A stretch of 64,000 nt of DNA, from positions 1-64,000 of the forward strand of contig NZ_NIWD01000009.1 in the NCBI RefSeq assembly GCF_002277025.1, given 5' to 3'. Both the position numbers and the translations under genes were made by a program. Shown piece after piece: positions 34,652 to 43,777 of the stretch (positions within the stretch are counted from its first letter, which is position 1; each line of letters begins with the position of its first letter). The notes below the pieces were generated by a model, which was not told the DNA's origin, did no database searches, and saw only the letters and a list, made by a program, of their open reading frames with translations. This DNA comes from Sphingopyxis sp. GW247-27LB (GTDB lineage Bacteria; Pseudomonadota; Alphaproteobacteria; Sphingomonadales; Sphingomonadaceae).

Positions 34652-35251
34652 ATGACCGGTTTCATTCTCGATCTGATCCAGGGCTGGGGCTATCTCGGCA
34701 TCTTCGTGCTGATGGTGTTGGAAAATGTTTTCCCGCCGATTCCGTCGGAGGTGATCATGGGCCTTGGCGGCATCGCCGTCGCGCAAGGCCGGTTCGATTT
34801 CTGGACGCTGATCGCGGTCGCGGTCGCGGGGACGACCGCGGGCAATTGGGTCTGGTACGCGATCGGGCGCTGGATCGGCTATGAGCGCCTGAAACCTTTC
34901 ATCGACCGGCACGGGCGCTGGCTGACACTCGACTGGGCGGAAGTCGAGCGGCTGCACGGCTGGTTCCTCAAATATGGCCCCGGCATCGTCTTCGCGGCGC
35001 GCTTCATGCCGGTCGCGCGGACGATGGTGTCGCTGCCCGCGGGGATGGTGCGGATGAACCAGCTGAAATTCCTGGTCTGGACCGCGGCGGGTTCGACGAT
35101 CTGGATCACAGCGCTGGCGGGCGCCGGAAGCTGGTTCGGCGACCGCTTCGCCAATCTTGACGCCTTCGTGGGGCCGGTCGCGCTGGTCGCGATCGGGTCG
35201 CTGGTGCTGATCTATCTCTGGCGCGTCGTCACCTGGCGGCCAAGGAATTAG
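34652..35251 (+). CDS. DedA-family membrane protein
   Basis: About 199 residues with several membrane helices. VLENVFPPIPSEVIMGLGG and FAARFMPVARTMVSLPAGMVRM are DedA (SNARE-associated/VTT domain) signatures. Members act as undecaprenyl-phosphate or phospholipid transporters and support envelope and proton-motive-force homeostasis. The start is the ATG 24 bases after gshB. Confidence 0.9.
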   Translation: MTGFILDLIQGWGYLGIFVLMVLENVFPPIPSEVIMGLGGIAVAQGRFDFWTLIAVAVAGTTAGNWVWYAIGRWIGYERLKPFIDRHGRWLTLDWAEVERLHGWFLKYGPGIVFAARFMPVARTMVSLPAGMVRMNQLKFLVWTAAGSTIWITALAGAGSWFGDRFANLDAFVGPVALVAIGSLVLIYLWRVVTWRPRN

Positions 35252-36141
35252 GCGCGCGGGTGCGCGCTGCGATAGATGTCGAGCAAATGCGCCGCATCGA
35301 CCGCGGTATAGACCTGCGTCGACGCGAGGCTCGCGTGGCCGAGCAGTTCCTGCAGGCTGCGGAGATCGGCGCCCCCTGCGAGCAGGTGCGTCGCGAAGCT
35401 GTGGCGCAGCGCGTGCGGGGTCGTGCGCTCGGGCAGGCCCAGCGCGCGCCGCGCGGAGCGGACGCTGGCGCGGACCACTCCGGGCGCGAGCGGCCCGCCG
35501 CGCGCGCCGAGGAACAGCGGTGTCTCCTTACCGATCGGCCAAGGGCAAGCCTCGGCATAGCGCGACACGGCCGACGCGACGGCGGGCAGGATCGGCACGA
35601 TGCGCGTCTTGCCGCGCTTGCCGGTGACGCGCAGCGTCTCGCCGAGCGGCAGCGCCGCGCCGGTCAGCGCCAGCGCCTCGCCGATGCGCAGCCCCGCGCC
35701 GTAAAGCAGCAGGAGCAGCGCGAAATCGCGCGCGCCGACCCAGCCCTGCCGGGCGTTGTCCGCGACGTCTTGCGCGAGGTCCAGCGCTTCGGCGGGCGCG
35801 ACCGGGCGCGGCAGGCCCTTCTTGACGCGCGGCCCACGCATCTGCGGCACGCTCGCGCCCGATCCGCCGACGAAGCGCAGGAAGGTCCGCAGCGCCGACA
35901 GTTCGCGCGCCGCCGAGGCATTGCCCAGCCCCTCGCCGCGCCGCTCGGCGAGATAGGCGCGCAGGTCGTTCGGGGTCAGCGATCGGAGCATCGCCTTGTC
36001 GACTGCGCCGCCATGATGCCGCGACAGAAAGGCGCAGAAGCGTTCGGCGGTCGCGATATAGGCACGGCGCGTATGGTCCGACCGGCGCTTCTCATGCGCC
36101 AGATGGACATCCCATTCACGTATTAGTTGATCAGCCAACAC
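35248..36141 (-). CDS. xerC: tyrosine recombinase XerC
   Basis: About 297 residues from the GTG at 36141 (V-L-A-D-Q). Catalytic residues are seen in LYGAGLRIGEAL (Arg), HALRHSFATHLL (His-x-x-Arg) and LGHASLASTQVYTAV (His, Tyr). With XerD it resolves chromosome dimers at dif. An open extension to 36195 encodes ASTSSARTE, the translation of a dispersed repeat (TTCGGGCTGAGCTTGTCGAAG), and is not part of the gene. Its 3' end overlaps the dedA stop by four bases. Confidence 0.92.
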   Translation of the reverse strand: MLADQLIREWDVHLAHEKRRSDHTRRAYIATAERFCAFLSRHHGGAVDKAMLRSLTPNDLRAYLAERRGEGLGNASAARELSALRTFLRFVGGSGASVPQMRGPRVKKGLPRPVAPAEALDLAQDVADNARQGWVGARDFALLLLLYGAGLRIGEALALTGAALPLGETLRVTGKRGKTRIVPILPAVASAVSRYAEACPWPIGKETPLFLGARGGPLAPGVVRASVRSARRALGLPERTTPHALRHSFATHLLAGGADLRSLQELLGHASLASTQVYTAVDAAHLLDIYRSAHPRA

Positions 36142-36149
36142 CAATTCCG

Positions 36150-36243
36150 TTCGGGCTGAGCTTGTCGAAGCCCCGTTCTTCTTCCAGCCTCGCAAAGAAA
36201 GAACGACCCTTTCCCCGGATCAAGACCGGGGTCAGGGCGAACG
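36150..36243. repeat. dispersed repeat pieces (TTCGGGCTGAGCTTGTCGAAG and CCCCGGATCAAGACCGGGG)
   Basis: Two short repeat modules typical of sphingomonad intergenic DNA lie between xerC and hemW: TTCGGGCTGAGCTTGTCGAAG and the hairpin CCCCGGATCAAGACCGGGG, bracketed by CCGTTCG and CGAACGG. Confidence 0.6.
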
Positions 36244-36257
36244 GGCTTGGAAAACGT

Positions 36258-37403
36258 CTAGCCTGTTCGCACCACCTCGGAAAGGATGCTGTCGAGCAGC
36301 AATATCCCCTCGTCGGTCACGCGCAACCGGTCCCCCGCCTGCGCGATTAGCCCCTGCCCCGCCAATCGCGCGACAGCGTCCGCATCGACGAAGGCTCCCC
36401 GCTCCAGTCCGCTCCGCGCCTCGATCCGCGACAGGTCGATGCCCTCGGTCAGCCGCAACCCCATCAGCATCGCCTCGGTCGCGCGCTCGGCGGGCGGCAG
36501 GTCGGTTTCGACCTTCAGCCCGTGGCCGCTGCGTGTCACCGCCGCGAGGAAATTCTCGGGCTTTTTGTGGCGCTCTGTCGCCTGCGCCAGCCGGCGGCCG
36601 TGCGCACCGGGGCCGATGCCGGCATAGTCGCCATAGCGCCAATAGGTCAGATTGTGCCGGCTCTCCTCGCCCGGCCGTGCATGATTCGACACTTCGTAGC
36701 GCGGCAGGCCCGCGCCGCGGGTCAGCGCCTGCGTCGCGTCGAACAGATCGGCCGCGGCGTCGCCGTTGGGAATGACGAGTTCGCCCTTTGCCGCCAGCGT
36801 CGCGAAGCGCGTGCCGGGCTCGATGGTCAGTTGGTAGAGCGAGAGATGACCGGTGCCGAAGGCAAGCGCCTCGCCGAGCTCGGTCTCCCACTCAGCGAGC
36901 GACTGGCCGGGACGCGCGTAGATCAGGTCGAAGCTGACCCGCGCGAAATGAGCCTGCGCCGAAGCGATCGCCCGGCGCGCCTCGTCGCCGCTATGCGCAC
37001 GGCCTAGAAATTCAAGGATTTGCGGATCGAAGCTCTGAACGCCGATCGACACGCGGTTGACCCCCGCGCTCGCCAGCGCCGCGAAATTGGCGACTTCGAC
37101 CGAATTGGGATTGGCTTCGAGCGTGACCTCGCAATCCGCCGCCAACCCCCACGCCGCATCCGCCGCCGCTATCACCGCCGCGACGGTTTCGGGCGGCATC
37201 AGGCTGGGCGTGCCGCCGCCGAAGAAGATCGAGGAGATCTTGCGGCCCGGCAGCAGCGCCGCCTCGTGCCGCAGATCGGCGAGCAGCGCCGCGCGCCACG
37301 CCGCTTGGTCGACGCGCTCGCGGACATGGCTGTTGAAGTCGCAATAGGGGCATTTCGACACGCAGAAGGGCCAGTGGACATAGAGGACGAGCGGTTCGGC
37401 CAT
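36258..37403 (-). CDS. hemW: radical SAM heme chaperone HemW
   Basis: About 381 residues from MAEPLVLYVHWPFCVSKCPY. CVSKCPYCDF holds the Cys-x3-Cys-x2-Cys iron-sulfur cluster, FFGGGTPSL binds SAM, and the C-terminal HemN-type domain follows. HemW lacks coproporphyrinogen oxidase activity and delivers heme. It belongs to the rph-rdgB-hemW gene group, here interrupted by a DUF2239 gene. The frame extends to 37484, but the family start is MAEPL. Confidence 0.93.
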   Translation of the reverse strand: MAEPLVLYVHWPFCVSKCPYCDFNSHVRERVDQAAWRAALLADLRHEAALLPGRKISSIFFGGGTPSLMPPETVAAVIAAADAAWGLAADCEVTLEANPNSVEVANFAALASAGVNRVSIGVQSFDPQILEFLGRAHSGDEARRAIASAQAHFARVSFDLIYARPGQSLAEWETELGEALAFGTGHLSLYQLTIEPGTRFATLAAKGELVIPNGDAAADLFDATQALTRGAGLPRYEVSNHARPGEESRHNLTYWRYGDYAGIGPGAHGRRLAQATERHKKPENFLAAVTRSGHGLKVETDLPPAERATEAMLMGLRLTEGIDLSRIEARSGLERGAFVDADAVARLAGQGLIAQAGDRLRVTDEGILLLDSILSEVVRTG

Positions 37404-37435
37404 GCGAGGCCCCATAGGCCCGCGGCGCGCGAATG

Positions 37436-37948
37436 TCAGCCGGCGATCAGATGCCGGATATGTCCGCGCACATCCTCGGGCCATTCCGCGATCAGCCCGT
37501 CGAACGCCGCGTCGTCGTCGCGATAGAGCGCGCGCAGCGCTTCCTCATAGCCCGGCAGGTTGCCGCACATATGGCTCATGAAATGATAGGCCGCGTCGCG
37601 GCGCATCCGGCCGTCGCCTCCCTCCTTGCTCGCCGCCTCGACCAGCCGTCGCAACGCAGCGGAGGCGCCGCCGGGCTGCGCCGCGAGCCAGTCCCAATGC
37701 CGCGGCAACAGCGTCACCTCGCGCGCCTTGACGCCGAGCCTGGGGCGGCCCGCCGACGGCGCGGGCGCCGGCGTCGCGGCGTCCCAATAATCGAGGTCGG
37801 CAAGCTTGCCGGTCGCGTCGTCGAAAACGAGGATCGACCCCAAGTCACTTGCGTAGCGTTCCTCCAGCATATGCTGGACGGTCGCGCGCGATCCCGATGC
37901 GAGTTTCCTGTCGCCAAGAAAGGCGGTTACGGTTGGAATATCGTTCAT
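37436..37948 (-). CDS. DUF2239 family protein
   Basis: A 170-residue protein: MNDIPTVTAFLGDRKLASG, then RPRLGVKAREVTLLPRHWDWLAAQPGGASAALRRLVEAAS and a helical C-terminus with MRRDAAYHFMSHMCGNLPGYEEALRAL. It matches DUF2239, whose members often carry this DNA-binding-like middle segment. It is preceded by its own promoter with a strong inverted repeat, and it separates rdgB from hemW. Role unknown; a transcription-linked or stress role is only a guess. Confidence 0.8.
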   Translation of the reverse strand: MNDIPTVTAFLGDRKLASGSRATVQHMLEERYASDLGSILVFDDATGKLADLDYWDAATPAPAPSAGRPRLGVKAREVTLLPRHWDWLAAQPGGASAALRRLVEAASKEGGDGRMRRDAAYHFMSHMCGNLPGYEEALRALYRDDDAAFDGLIAEWPEDVRGHIRHLIAG

Positions 37949-37961
37949 GCGGGGAAATTAC

Positions 37962-37995
37962 ACCCGGATAAAATATCTGTCAATAATATCCGGGT
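37962..37995 (-). promoter_or_regulatory. promoter with ACCCGGATA inverted-repeat operator before the DUF2239 gene
   Basis: The inverted repeat ACCCGGATA (37962-37970)/TATCCGGGT (37987-37995) brackets a minus-strand -35 TTGACA (37977-37982). With 17 bases spacing the -10 is TAATTT (37954-37959). The half sites flank the -35 hexamer, an arrangement suited to a dimeric repressor. The regulator is not identified. Confidence 0.55.
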
Positions 37996-38006
37996 AAAAT
38001 TGGCCG

Positions 38007-38651
38007 TCAGCCGAAAACCCCTGCTACCAGCTTCGCAAAGGCATCGGCACGATGGCTGATCGCATGTTTTTCCGTAGGATCGATCTCGGCATAAGTCAGC
38101 GACTTACCAGCCGGAACGAAGACAGGATCATAGCCGAAACCCAGCGTCCCGCGCGGTGGCCAGGTCAGGCTGCCGTCCGCCGTGCCCTCAAATACTTCCG
38201 CATGGCCGTCGGGCCAGGCGAGCGCGAGGGTGCAGACGAAGCGGGCGCTGCGGTCGGCGCCCGGCCCCTGTTCGGCGAGCAGCCCCTCGACCTTGCCCAT
38301 CGCCAGATACCAGTCGCGTCCGGCCCAATCTTTTCCCGGCTCGCCCTCGAACCATTGTCGCTCGGCCCAGTCGGCGGTGTAGACGCCGGGCCGGCCGCCG
38401 AGCGCCGCGACCTCGAGCCCGCTGTCGTCGGCGAGCGCGGGCAGCCCCGACGCCGTAGCGCTGGCGTACGCCTTGAGCAGCGCATTGTCGCGGAACGTCG
38501 TTCCGGTCTCTTCGGACTCGGGCAGGCCGAGATCGCCCGCCGACACCGGATCGATGCCGAAGGGTGCGAGCAGCGCGCGAATCTCGCGCACCTTGCCCGC
38601 GTTGTGACTCGCGATGACGAGCTTGCCCGGCTGCAGTTTGCGGTGGGTCAA
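38007..38651 (-). CDS. rdgB: XTP/dITP pyrophosphatase (RdgB/HAM1)
   Basis: About 214 residues. [20 protein letters not shown] is the nucleotide-binding start of the family; [23 protein letters not shown] and [10 protein letters not shown] follow. It removes deaminated purine nucleotides from the pool. The TTG at 38651 is chosen because the open frame further upstream (MPDQVRHDE) is the translation of a dispersed repeat, and a few residues before LQPGKLVIA are normal for the family. Confidence 0.92.
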   Translation of the reverse strand: MTHRKLQPGKLVIASHNAGKVREIRALLAPFGIDPVSAGDLGLPESEETGTTFRDNALLKAYASATASGLPALADDSGLEVAALGGRPGVYTADWAERQWFEGEPGKDWAGRDWYLAMGKVEGLLAEQGPGADRSARFVCTLALAWPDGHAEVFEGTADGSLTWPPRGTLGFGYDPVFVPAGKSLTYAEIDPTEKHAISHRADAFAKLVAGVFG

Positions 38652-38667
38652 CAGCGTCTCCAAATCT

Positions 38668-38742
38668 TCGTCATGCCGGACTTGATCCGGCATCCATTCT
38701 TCACCGTCGATGGCCCCCGGATCAAGTCCGGGGTGACGAAAA
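38668..38742. repeat. dispersed repeat family 2 (GGACTTGATCCGG), variant copy
   Basis: GTCATGCCGGACTTGATCCGGCAT at 38672-38695 and CCCCGGATCAAGTCCGGGGTGACG at 38716-38739 form two opposite-facing hairpins in the rdgB-rph gap. They are imperfect relatives of the copies near 42055 and 43778. Confidence 0.7.
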
Positions 38743-38747
38743 TGGAT

Positions 38748-39464
38748 TCAGCGCCCTACCGCCTTCGCCTGCGCGGCGAAGATGTCGGCGCAGCCGATGC
38801 GCGCGAGGCGGAGCAGGCGGAGCAGGCCTTCCTCGTCGTACGTCGCGCCCTCGGCGCTCGCCTGAACCTCGACGATCTGCCCCTTGCCGGTGAGGACGAA
38901 ATTGCCGTCGGCCTCGGCGTTCGAATCCTCGTCATAGTCGAGGTCGAGCACCGGGGTGCCCTTGTAGATGCCGCACGAGATCGCCGCGACCTTGTCCTCG
39001 ATCGGGTCGGCGGTCAGCGCGCCCGCCGCGATCAGCTTGTCGACCGCGAGGCGCAACGCAACCCACGCGCCCGAAATCGATGCGGTGCGCGTGCCACCGT
39101 CGGCCTGGATGACGTCGCAGTCGATGACGATCTGCCGCTCGCCGAGCTTCGCCATATCGACGACGGCGCGCAAGCTGCGGCCGATAAGCCGCTGAATTTC
39201 CTGCGTCCGTCCTGACTGCTTGCCCTTCGCCGCCTCGCGGCTGCCGCGCGTGTGAGTCGCGCGCGGTAGCATGCCATATTCGGCGGTCACCCAGCCCTGC
39301 CCCTTGCCGCGCAGGAAGGGCGGCACCTTTTCCTCGACGCTGGCGGTCACCAGAACCTTGGTGTTGCCGAAGGCGACGAGGACGCTGCCCTCGGCATGGA
39401 TGGTGAATTCGGGTTCGATGGCGATGGAGCGCATCTGGTCGGGCGCGCGGCCGGAAGGGCGCAT
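38748..39464 (-). CDS. rph: ribonuclease PH
   Basis: A 238-residue exoribonuclease that trims tRNA 3' ends phosphorolytically. Recognisable blocks are [50 protein letters not shown] and [19 protein letters not shown]. Full length and canonical. It sits between rdgB and the dienelactone-hydrolase-like gene, reading with both. Confidence 0.96.
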   Translation of the reverse strand: MRPSGRAPDQMRSIAIEPEFTIHAEGSVLVAFGNTKVLVTASVEEKVPPFLRGKGQGWVTAEYGMLPRATHTRGSREAAKGKQSGRTQEIQRLIGRSLRAVVDMAKLGERQIVIDCDVIQADGGTRTASISGAWVALRLAVDKLIAAGALTADPIEDKVAAISCGIYKGTPVLDLDYDEDSNAEADGNFVLTGKGQIVEVQASAEGATYDEEGLLRLLRLARIGCADIFAAQAKAVGR

Positions 39465-39512
39465 GGATGATCCTTTCGATTGAAGATTGTCGCCGCCCTT
39501 AGGCGCGCGCGC

Positions 39513-40313
39513 TCAATCGCTCAACCGCATACGGAAGAAATCGAGGATTTCGTCGCGCGCCGCGACCGTCGGCTGTCCCGCCTCGTCGATCAGATGGATA
39601 GTGACGACGCTGTGCGGGTTCTTCATCGGACTGTCGGGGTTGGCGGCGCTGTCGGGCAATACGCGGCCGACGAAGCGGTCGCCGAGCGCATCCTCATAGG
39701 CCGCGAAGCGCGCGGCCTTGCAGAATGTGTCGCCCTCGAACCGATAGGCGAGCACGGTCAGATCCTCGGCCTCCATCCGCGCCTTGACCGCCGCCAGCTC
39801 ATCGGGGGCGATGTGCATCCCCGCGGCGTCGTTCAGCGGCAGCGAGGGCTGCGAGAGCACCGGCGCGAGCACAGCGGGTTCGAGCATCATCGACAGCGCG
39901 AAATTGCCGGTGAAGCACATGCCGATCGCGCCGACGCCCCGGCCGCCGCATTCCTTGTGCGCGAGCGCCGCGAGCGCGCGCAGCCAGCGCGTCGCGGGCG
40001 AGCTTTCATTGGCCTGAAAGGCGCGGAACTGGCGGCTGATGCAGCCGCCGATCATCGTGAACAGCGCACCGGGCATCCGCGGCACCGCGCCATCCTTGCC
40101 GAAGATATGCGGCATATAGACGGTGAAGCCGGCGTCGCGGACCCAGCGGGCGAAGCGCGCGACGTGCGGGCTGATGCCGGGCATTTCGGTCATCACGATC
40201 ACCGCGGGACCGCTACCCATTGCATAGACGCGGTGCTTGCGGCCGAGCAGCGCGATGTCGCGGTGCTCGAAATCGTCGAGCGGATCGTCCTGGGTCAGCG
40301 GGCGTGTGGTCAT
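39513..40313 (-). CDS. dienelactone hydrolase family protein
   Basis: About 266 residues from MTTRPLTQDDPLDDFEHRD. The alpha/beta-hydrolase core has VIVMTEMPGISPHVARFARW and GAIGMCFTGNFALSMML, where G-x-C-x-x-G places a cysteine nucleophile as in dienelactone hydrolases; a late HL/His completes the set. Substrate unknown. A much longer open frame upstream is antisense to hrcA and is ignored. It is divergent from hrcA and lies 48 bases upstream of rph. Confidence 0.82.
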   Translation of the reverse strand: MTTRPLTQDDPLDDFEHRDIALLGRKHRVYAMGSGPAVIVMTEMPGISPHVARFARWVRDAGFTVYMPHIFGKDGAVPRMPGALFTMIGGCISRQFRAFQANESSPATRWLRALAALAHKECGGRGVGAIGMCFTGNFALSMMLEPAVLAPVLSQPSLPLNDAAGMHIAPDELAAVKARMEAEDLTVLAYRFEGDTFCKAARFAAYEDALGDRFVGRVLPDSAANPDSPMKNPHSVVTIHLIDEAGQPTVAARDEILDFFRMRLSD

Positions 40314-40439
40314 GCGGTTTCTCCCCCGTAGGGAGGCTAACGACAGAGGCCGATGACCGCGAGTCCCTTTTCCTATCCCGCTTGCGGGAGAAGGGTTTGC
40401 ATCCTTGCCCCTCCCCCTCGCCGCCCCTACATCCTCCGC

Positions 40440-41483
40440 ATGACCACGCCGCCGATCACCGAACTCACAACGCGTGCGCGCGACGTGTTCCGGCTGGTAG
40501 TCGACGCCTATCTGGAGACCGGGCAGCCGGTCGGGTCGCGCACGCTCTCCAAGCTCGCGGCGCTCAACCTGTCGCCCGCGTCGATCCGCAACGTGATGCA
40601 GGACCTCGAGGAGCTCGGCCTGCTCGCGAGCCCGCACACCAGCGCCGGGCGGCTGCCGACCGAGCAGGGGCTGCGGCTGTTCGTCGACGGGATGATGCAG
40701 GTCGCCGAACCGAGCGCGGAGGACCGCGCGCAGATCGAGGCGAGCCTGTCCGACGCCGGGCCGATCGAAAGCGCGCTCGCGCAGGCGACCGCGGCGCTTT
40801 CGGGCCTGTCGGCCTGCGCCGGGCTCGTCCTTGTCCCCAAGCATGAGCGAGTGCTGAAACAGGTCGCCTTTGTGCCGATGTCGGCGAGCCAAGCACTCGT
40901 CGTCCTTGTCGCGGGCGACGGCACGGTCGAAAATCGCGTGATCGACATTCCGGCCGGGCTCCACCCCTCCGCGCTGGTCGAGGCGGGCAATTATGTCTCG
41001 GCGATGCTGTCCGGCCTGACGCTGACCGAGGCGATGGCGCGGGTGCGGCGCGAGATCGAGGCCGAGCGCATCGCGATCGACCGCGCCGCCGCCGACCTCG
41101 TGTCGCGGGGTCTTGCGATCTGGTCGTCGGACGGCGCCGACCGGCCGGTGCTGATCGTGCGTGGGCAGGCGAACCTGCTCGACGAGAGCGCGGTCGGCGA
41201 CCTCGACCGGGTGCGGCAGCTCCTCGACGAACTCGAGACAAAGCAGGACATCGCCCACCTGCTCGACAGCGCGCGCGAGGGCAGCGCGACCCGCATTTTC
41301 ATCGGGTCGGAGAATAAGCTCTTTTCGCTCTCGGGCTCGTCGGTTATCGCCGCGCCCTATCGCGGATCGGATGGGCGCGTCGTCGGCGTCGTCGGGGTGA
41401 TCGGCCCGACGCGCTTGAACTATGCGCGCATCGTACCCATGGTGGATTTCACCGCCCAATCGCTCTCCAGACTGATACGATAG
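40440..41483 (+). CDS. hrcA: heat-inducible transcription repressor HrcA
   Basis: About 347 residues from MTTPPITELTTRARDVFRLV. The winged-helix N-terminus (SRTLSKLAALNLSPASIRNVMQDLEELGLL) and HTSAGRLPTEQGLRLFVDGMM are family hallmarks. It represses groESL-type heat-shock operons at CIRCE elements. It is followed by grpE only five bases later, the classical hrcA-grpE pair. I see no CIRCE element directly upstream. Confidence 0.95.
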   Translation: MTTPPITELTTRARDVFRLVVDAYLETGQPVGSRTLSKLAALNLSPASIRNVMQDLEELGLLASPHTSAGRLPTEQGLRLFVDGMMQVAEPSAEDRAQIEASLSDAGPIESALAQATAALSGLSACAGLVLVPKHERVLKQVAFVPMSASQALVVLVAGDGTVENRVIDIPAGLHPSALVEAGNYVSAMLSGLTLTEAMARVRREIEAERIAIDRAAADLVSRGLAIWSSDGADRPVLIVRGQANLLDESAVGDLDRVRQLLDELETKQDIAHLLDSAREGSATRIFIGSENKLFSLSGSSVIAAPYRGSDGRVVGVVGVIGPTRLNYARIVPMVDFTAQSLSRLIR

Positions 41484-41487
41484 GTTT

Positions 41488-42036
41488 ATGACGAACATCG
41501 AAAACGAGACGCCCGTCGACGACGGAACGCCCCCCGAAGCCGAGACCGCCGAAGCGCCGGCCGCCGAACAGGACGAGACGGCGAAGCTCGCCGAACAGGT
41601 CGCGTCGCTGCAGCAGGACCTGCTCTATGCGCGCGCCGAGACGCAGAACGTCACGCGCCGCAAGGACAAGGAGATCGCCGACGCGCACGCCTATGCCGCG
41701 ACCAAATTCGCGCGCGACATATTGTCGGTCGCCGACAATCTGGGCCGCGCGCTCGCCGCGATCGGCGAGGATCAGCGCGAGGACGAAAAATTCAAGCCCT
41801 TCGTCGCGGGCCTCGAGGCGACCGAGCGCGAGCTGATGAGCGTCTTCGAACGCCACGGCATCACCCGCATCGCGGCGATCGGCCTGCCGCTCGATCCCAA
41901 CCAGCATCAGGCGATGCTCGAAATCCCGAGCGACAAGGAAGCCGGCACGATCGTGCAGGAAATGCAGGCGGGATACATGATGAAGGACCGCCTGCTGCGC
42001 CCCGCGATGGTCGGGGTGGCGAAGAAGGCGGATTGA
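41488..42036 (+). CDS. grpE: nucleotide exchange factor GrpE
   Basis: A 182-residue DnaK cofactor. Acidic N-terminus (ENETPVDDGTPPEAETAEAP), long coiled coil (AEQVASLQQDLLYARAETQN), then the conserved ILSVADNLGRALAAI and GITRIAAIGLPLDPNQHQAML C-terminal beta wing. It is cotranscribed with hrcA. A palindromic repeat follows the stop. Confidence 0.96.
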   Translation: MTNIENETPVDDGTPPEAETAEAPAAEQDETAKLAEQVASLQQDLLYARAETQNVTRRKDKEIADAHAYAATKFARDILSVADNLGRALAAIGEDQREDEKFKPFVAGLEATERELMSVFERHGITRIAAIGLPLDPNQHQAMLEIPSDKEAGTIVQEMQAGYMMKDRLLRPAMVGVAKKAD

Positions 42037-42054
42037 GACTGGCTTACGCAATAT

Positions 42055-42130
42055 CGTCACCCCGGACTTGATCCGGGGTCCCGCTTGTCACCGTTGCTGA
42101 GCGGGACCCCGGATCAAGTCCGGGGTGACG
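42055..42130. repeat. dispersed repeat family 2, perfect copy
   Basis: Perfect 31-nt inverted arms, 42055-42085 and 42100-42130, around a 14-base centre. Each arm contains CCCCGGACTTGATCCGGGG. It lies between convergent grpE and def, where it could also act as a bidirectional transcription stop. Confidence 0.85.
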
Positions 42131-42142
42131 AATGTTTAATGG

Positions 42143-42676
42143 TCAGGCCGCCTTGCGCAGCTTCGCGAGCTTCTTCAGCACCATCTCGCGCTTCAACCGC
42201 GACAGATGGTCGATGAAGAGGATGCCCTCCAGATGGTCGTGCTCGTGCTGGATGCATGTCGCCATCAGGCCGGTCATGCGCTCCTTGTGATGCCGGCCGT
42301 CGGCGTCCTGCCAGTCGACCGTGACCTCGGCGGGGCGCGTCACCTCGGCATATTGCTCGGGGACCGACAAGCAGCCTTCCTGGTAGACGCTATGCTCCTC
42401 CGAAAAGTCGGAGAAGACCGGGTTGATGAACGCGCGGGGATCGCGGATCACGCGCTTGCCCTCTTCGTCCTCGGGATCGGGTTCCTGCAGGTCGATCACC
42501 AGGATGCGCTTCGCCACCCCGACCTGAATCGCGGCGAGCCCGATGCCGGGGGCGTCGTACATCGTCTCGAACATGTCGGCGACCAGCGTCTTCAGCTCGG
42601 CGTCGAAGGTCTCGACGGGCTTCGAAATGACGCGCAGCCGGGGGTCCGGGGTCTCTATGATGGGTAGCAGGGCCAT
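42143..42676 (-). CDS. def: peptide deformylase
   Basis: About 177 residues from MALLPIIETPDPRLRVIS. Metal and catalytic motifs are GIGLAAIQVG, EGCLSVPE (Cys ligand) and QHEHDHLEG (two His ligands and Glu). It removes the formyl group from nascent proteins. An open upstream extension to 42814 overlaps the neighbouring lipoprotein gene and has no family similarity. Confidence 0.96.
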   Translation of the reverse strand: MALLPIIETPDPRLRVISKPVETFDAELKTLVADMFETMYDAPGIGLAAIQVGVAKRILVIDLQEPDPEDEEGKRVIRDPRAFINPVFSDFSEEHSVYQEGCLSVPEQYAEVTRPAEVTVDWQDADGRHHKERMTGLMATCIQHEHDHLEGILFIDHLSRLKREMVLKKLAKLRKAA

Positions 42677-42707
42677 GGGTGCGAGGTATGATCGCGGGGG
42701 CGCGGGG

Positions 42708-43127
42708 TCAAGGGGCTGCGCGTTTCTCGCAATCGAGATAGAGTTCGTCCCGAGGGATCGCGAAACCACCCCCGAGGCAATTGGGTTCGACGCATCCACC
42801 GGCGGGCAAATCATCGTAGCTTTTCGGCTTCACGCGACCCGCTACAATCGATCGCCCGTCCGCACGCTCCAGTTTGAACTCAACGAAACGTTTGTCGAAA
42901 TTTTCCACTCGCTCCAACCGCTTTTCGCGCTTTGCGGCGGCAACTTCTTCTTGGGTAAAAATCGGTAGGCGAACATAAGTTCTTCGCCAGTTTTCAAGCT
43001 TTCCTACGCACCTATGCCGATCAAGACGCTTTTCCAGTTTCGCAATTTCAGCATCCGTTGGATTAAAGTCCGTCGAAGAAGAACAGCCGGATAATGTCAG
43101 AGCACAAAGAAGGCTTGTTGTTAGCAT
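42708..43127 (-). CDS. small hypothetical lipoprotein
   Basis: About 139 residues. MLTTSLLCALTLSGC is a lipoprotein signal with LSGC lipobox, followed by SSSTDFNPTDAEIAKLEKRLD and a soluble domain with four further cysteines (RHRCVG, GGCVEPNC, LDCEKR) that may pair. No known family recognised. The codon use is more AT-rich than neighbours, and it sits between recR and def in the same direction. The ATG at 43127 is chosen for the signal peptide. Confidence 0.65.
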   Translation of the reverse strand: MLTTSLLCALTLSGCSSSTDFNPTDAEIAKLEKRLDRHRCVGKLENWRRTYVRLPIFTQEEVAAAKREKRLERVENFDKRFVEFKLERADGRSIVAGRVKPKSYDDLPAGGCVEPNCLGGGFAIPRDELYLDCEKRAAP

Positions 43128-43135
43128 CCTTATAG

Positions 43136-43732
43136 TCAACCCACCGGCCTCCGCGCCCGCAGCGCCTGCGCCAGCGTCCCTTCGTCGAGATAATCGAGCT
43201 CCCCGCCCACCGGCAGCCCGTGCGCCAACTGCGTCAGCCGCACCGGATAGCCTTCCAGCCGCTCGGCCAGATAATGGGCGGTCGTCTGCCCCTCCAGCGT
43301 CGCGTTCATCGCCAGCACGACCTCGTCGATGCCGCCCGCGGCGACGCGCGCGACGAGCGCGTCGATGCTGAGATCCTGCGGGCGCACGCCCTCGAGTGCC
43401 GACAGTCGCCCGCCGAGGACATGATATTTGCCGGGAAAGAGCCGCGACTTGTCGAGCGCCCACAGGTCCGACACCTCCTCGACGACGCACAGGCTACGCG
43501 CGTCGCGGCGCGGGTCGGCGCAGATCGCACAGGGATCCTGCGTGTCGACATTGCCGCAAATCCCACAGGTGACGAGCCGTTCCGATACCGTCTGGAGCGC
43601 GGCGAGCAAGGGCGCGAAGGCGCTCTCGCGCTTCTTCATCAGATGGAGCACCGCGCGCCGCGCCGAGCGCGGGCCGAGCCCGGGGAGCCGGGCGAGTTGC
43701 TGAACGAGGGCTTCGATTTCGGTGGAGGCCAT
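43136..43732 (-). CDS. recR: recombination mediator RecR
   Basis: About 198 residues from [20 protein letters not shown]. Helix-hairpin-helix [14 protein letters not shown], zinc finger [16 protein letters not shown] and a TOPRIM domain ([13 protein letters not shown]) are in the normal order. With RecO/RecF it loads RecA at gaps. The upstream frame extension to 43783 has no family similarity. Confidence 0.95.
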   Translation of the reverse strand: MASTEIEALVQQLARLPGLGPRSARRAVLHLMKKRESAFAPLLAALQTVSERLVTCGICGNVDTQDPCAICADPRRDARSLCVVEEVSDLWALDKSRLFPGKYHVLGGRLSALEGVRPQDLSIDALVARVAAGGIDEVVLAMNATLEGQTTAHYLAERLEGYPVRLTQLAHGLPVGGELDYLDEGTLAQALRARRPVG

Positions 43733-43777
43733 GCGGTGGTGGTAGTGGGTGTGCAGTTGGTGCACAATATCCCTTCC

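Noticed and set aside
39513..41498. 661-codon minus-strand frame as one large protein
   Set aside because: Only the last 266 codons (from 40313) match a dienelactone hydrolase; the rest is antisense to hrcA.
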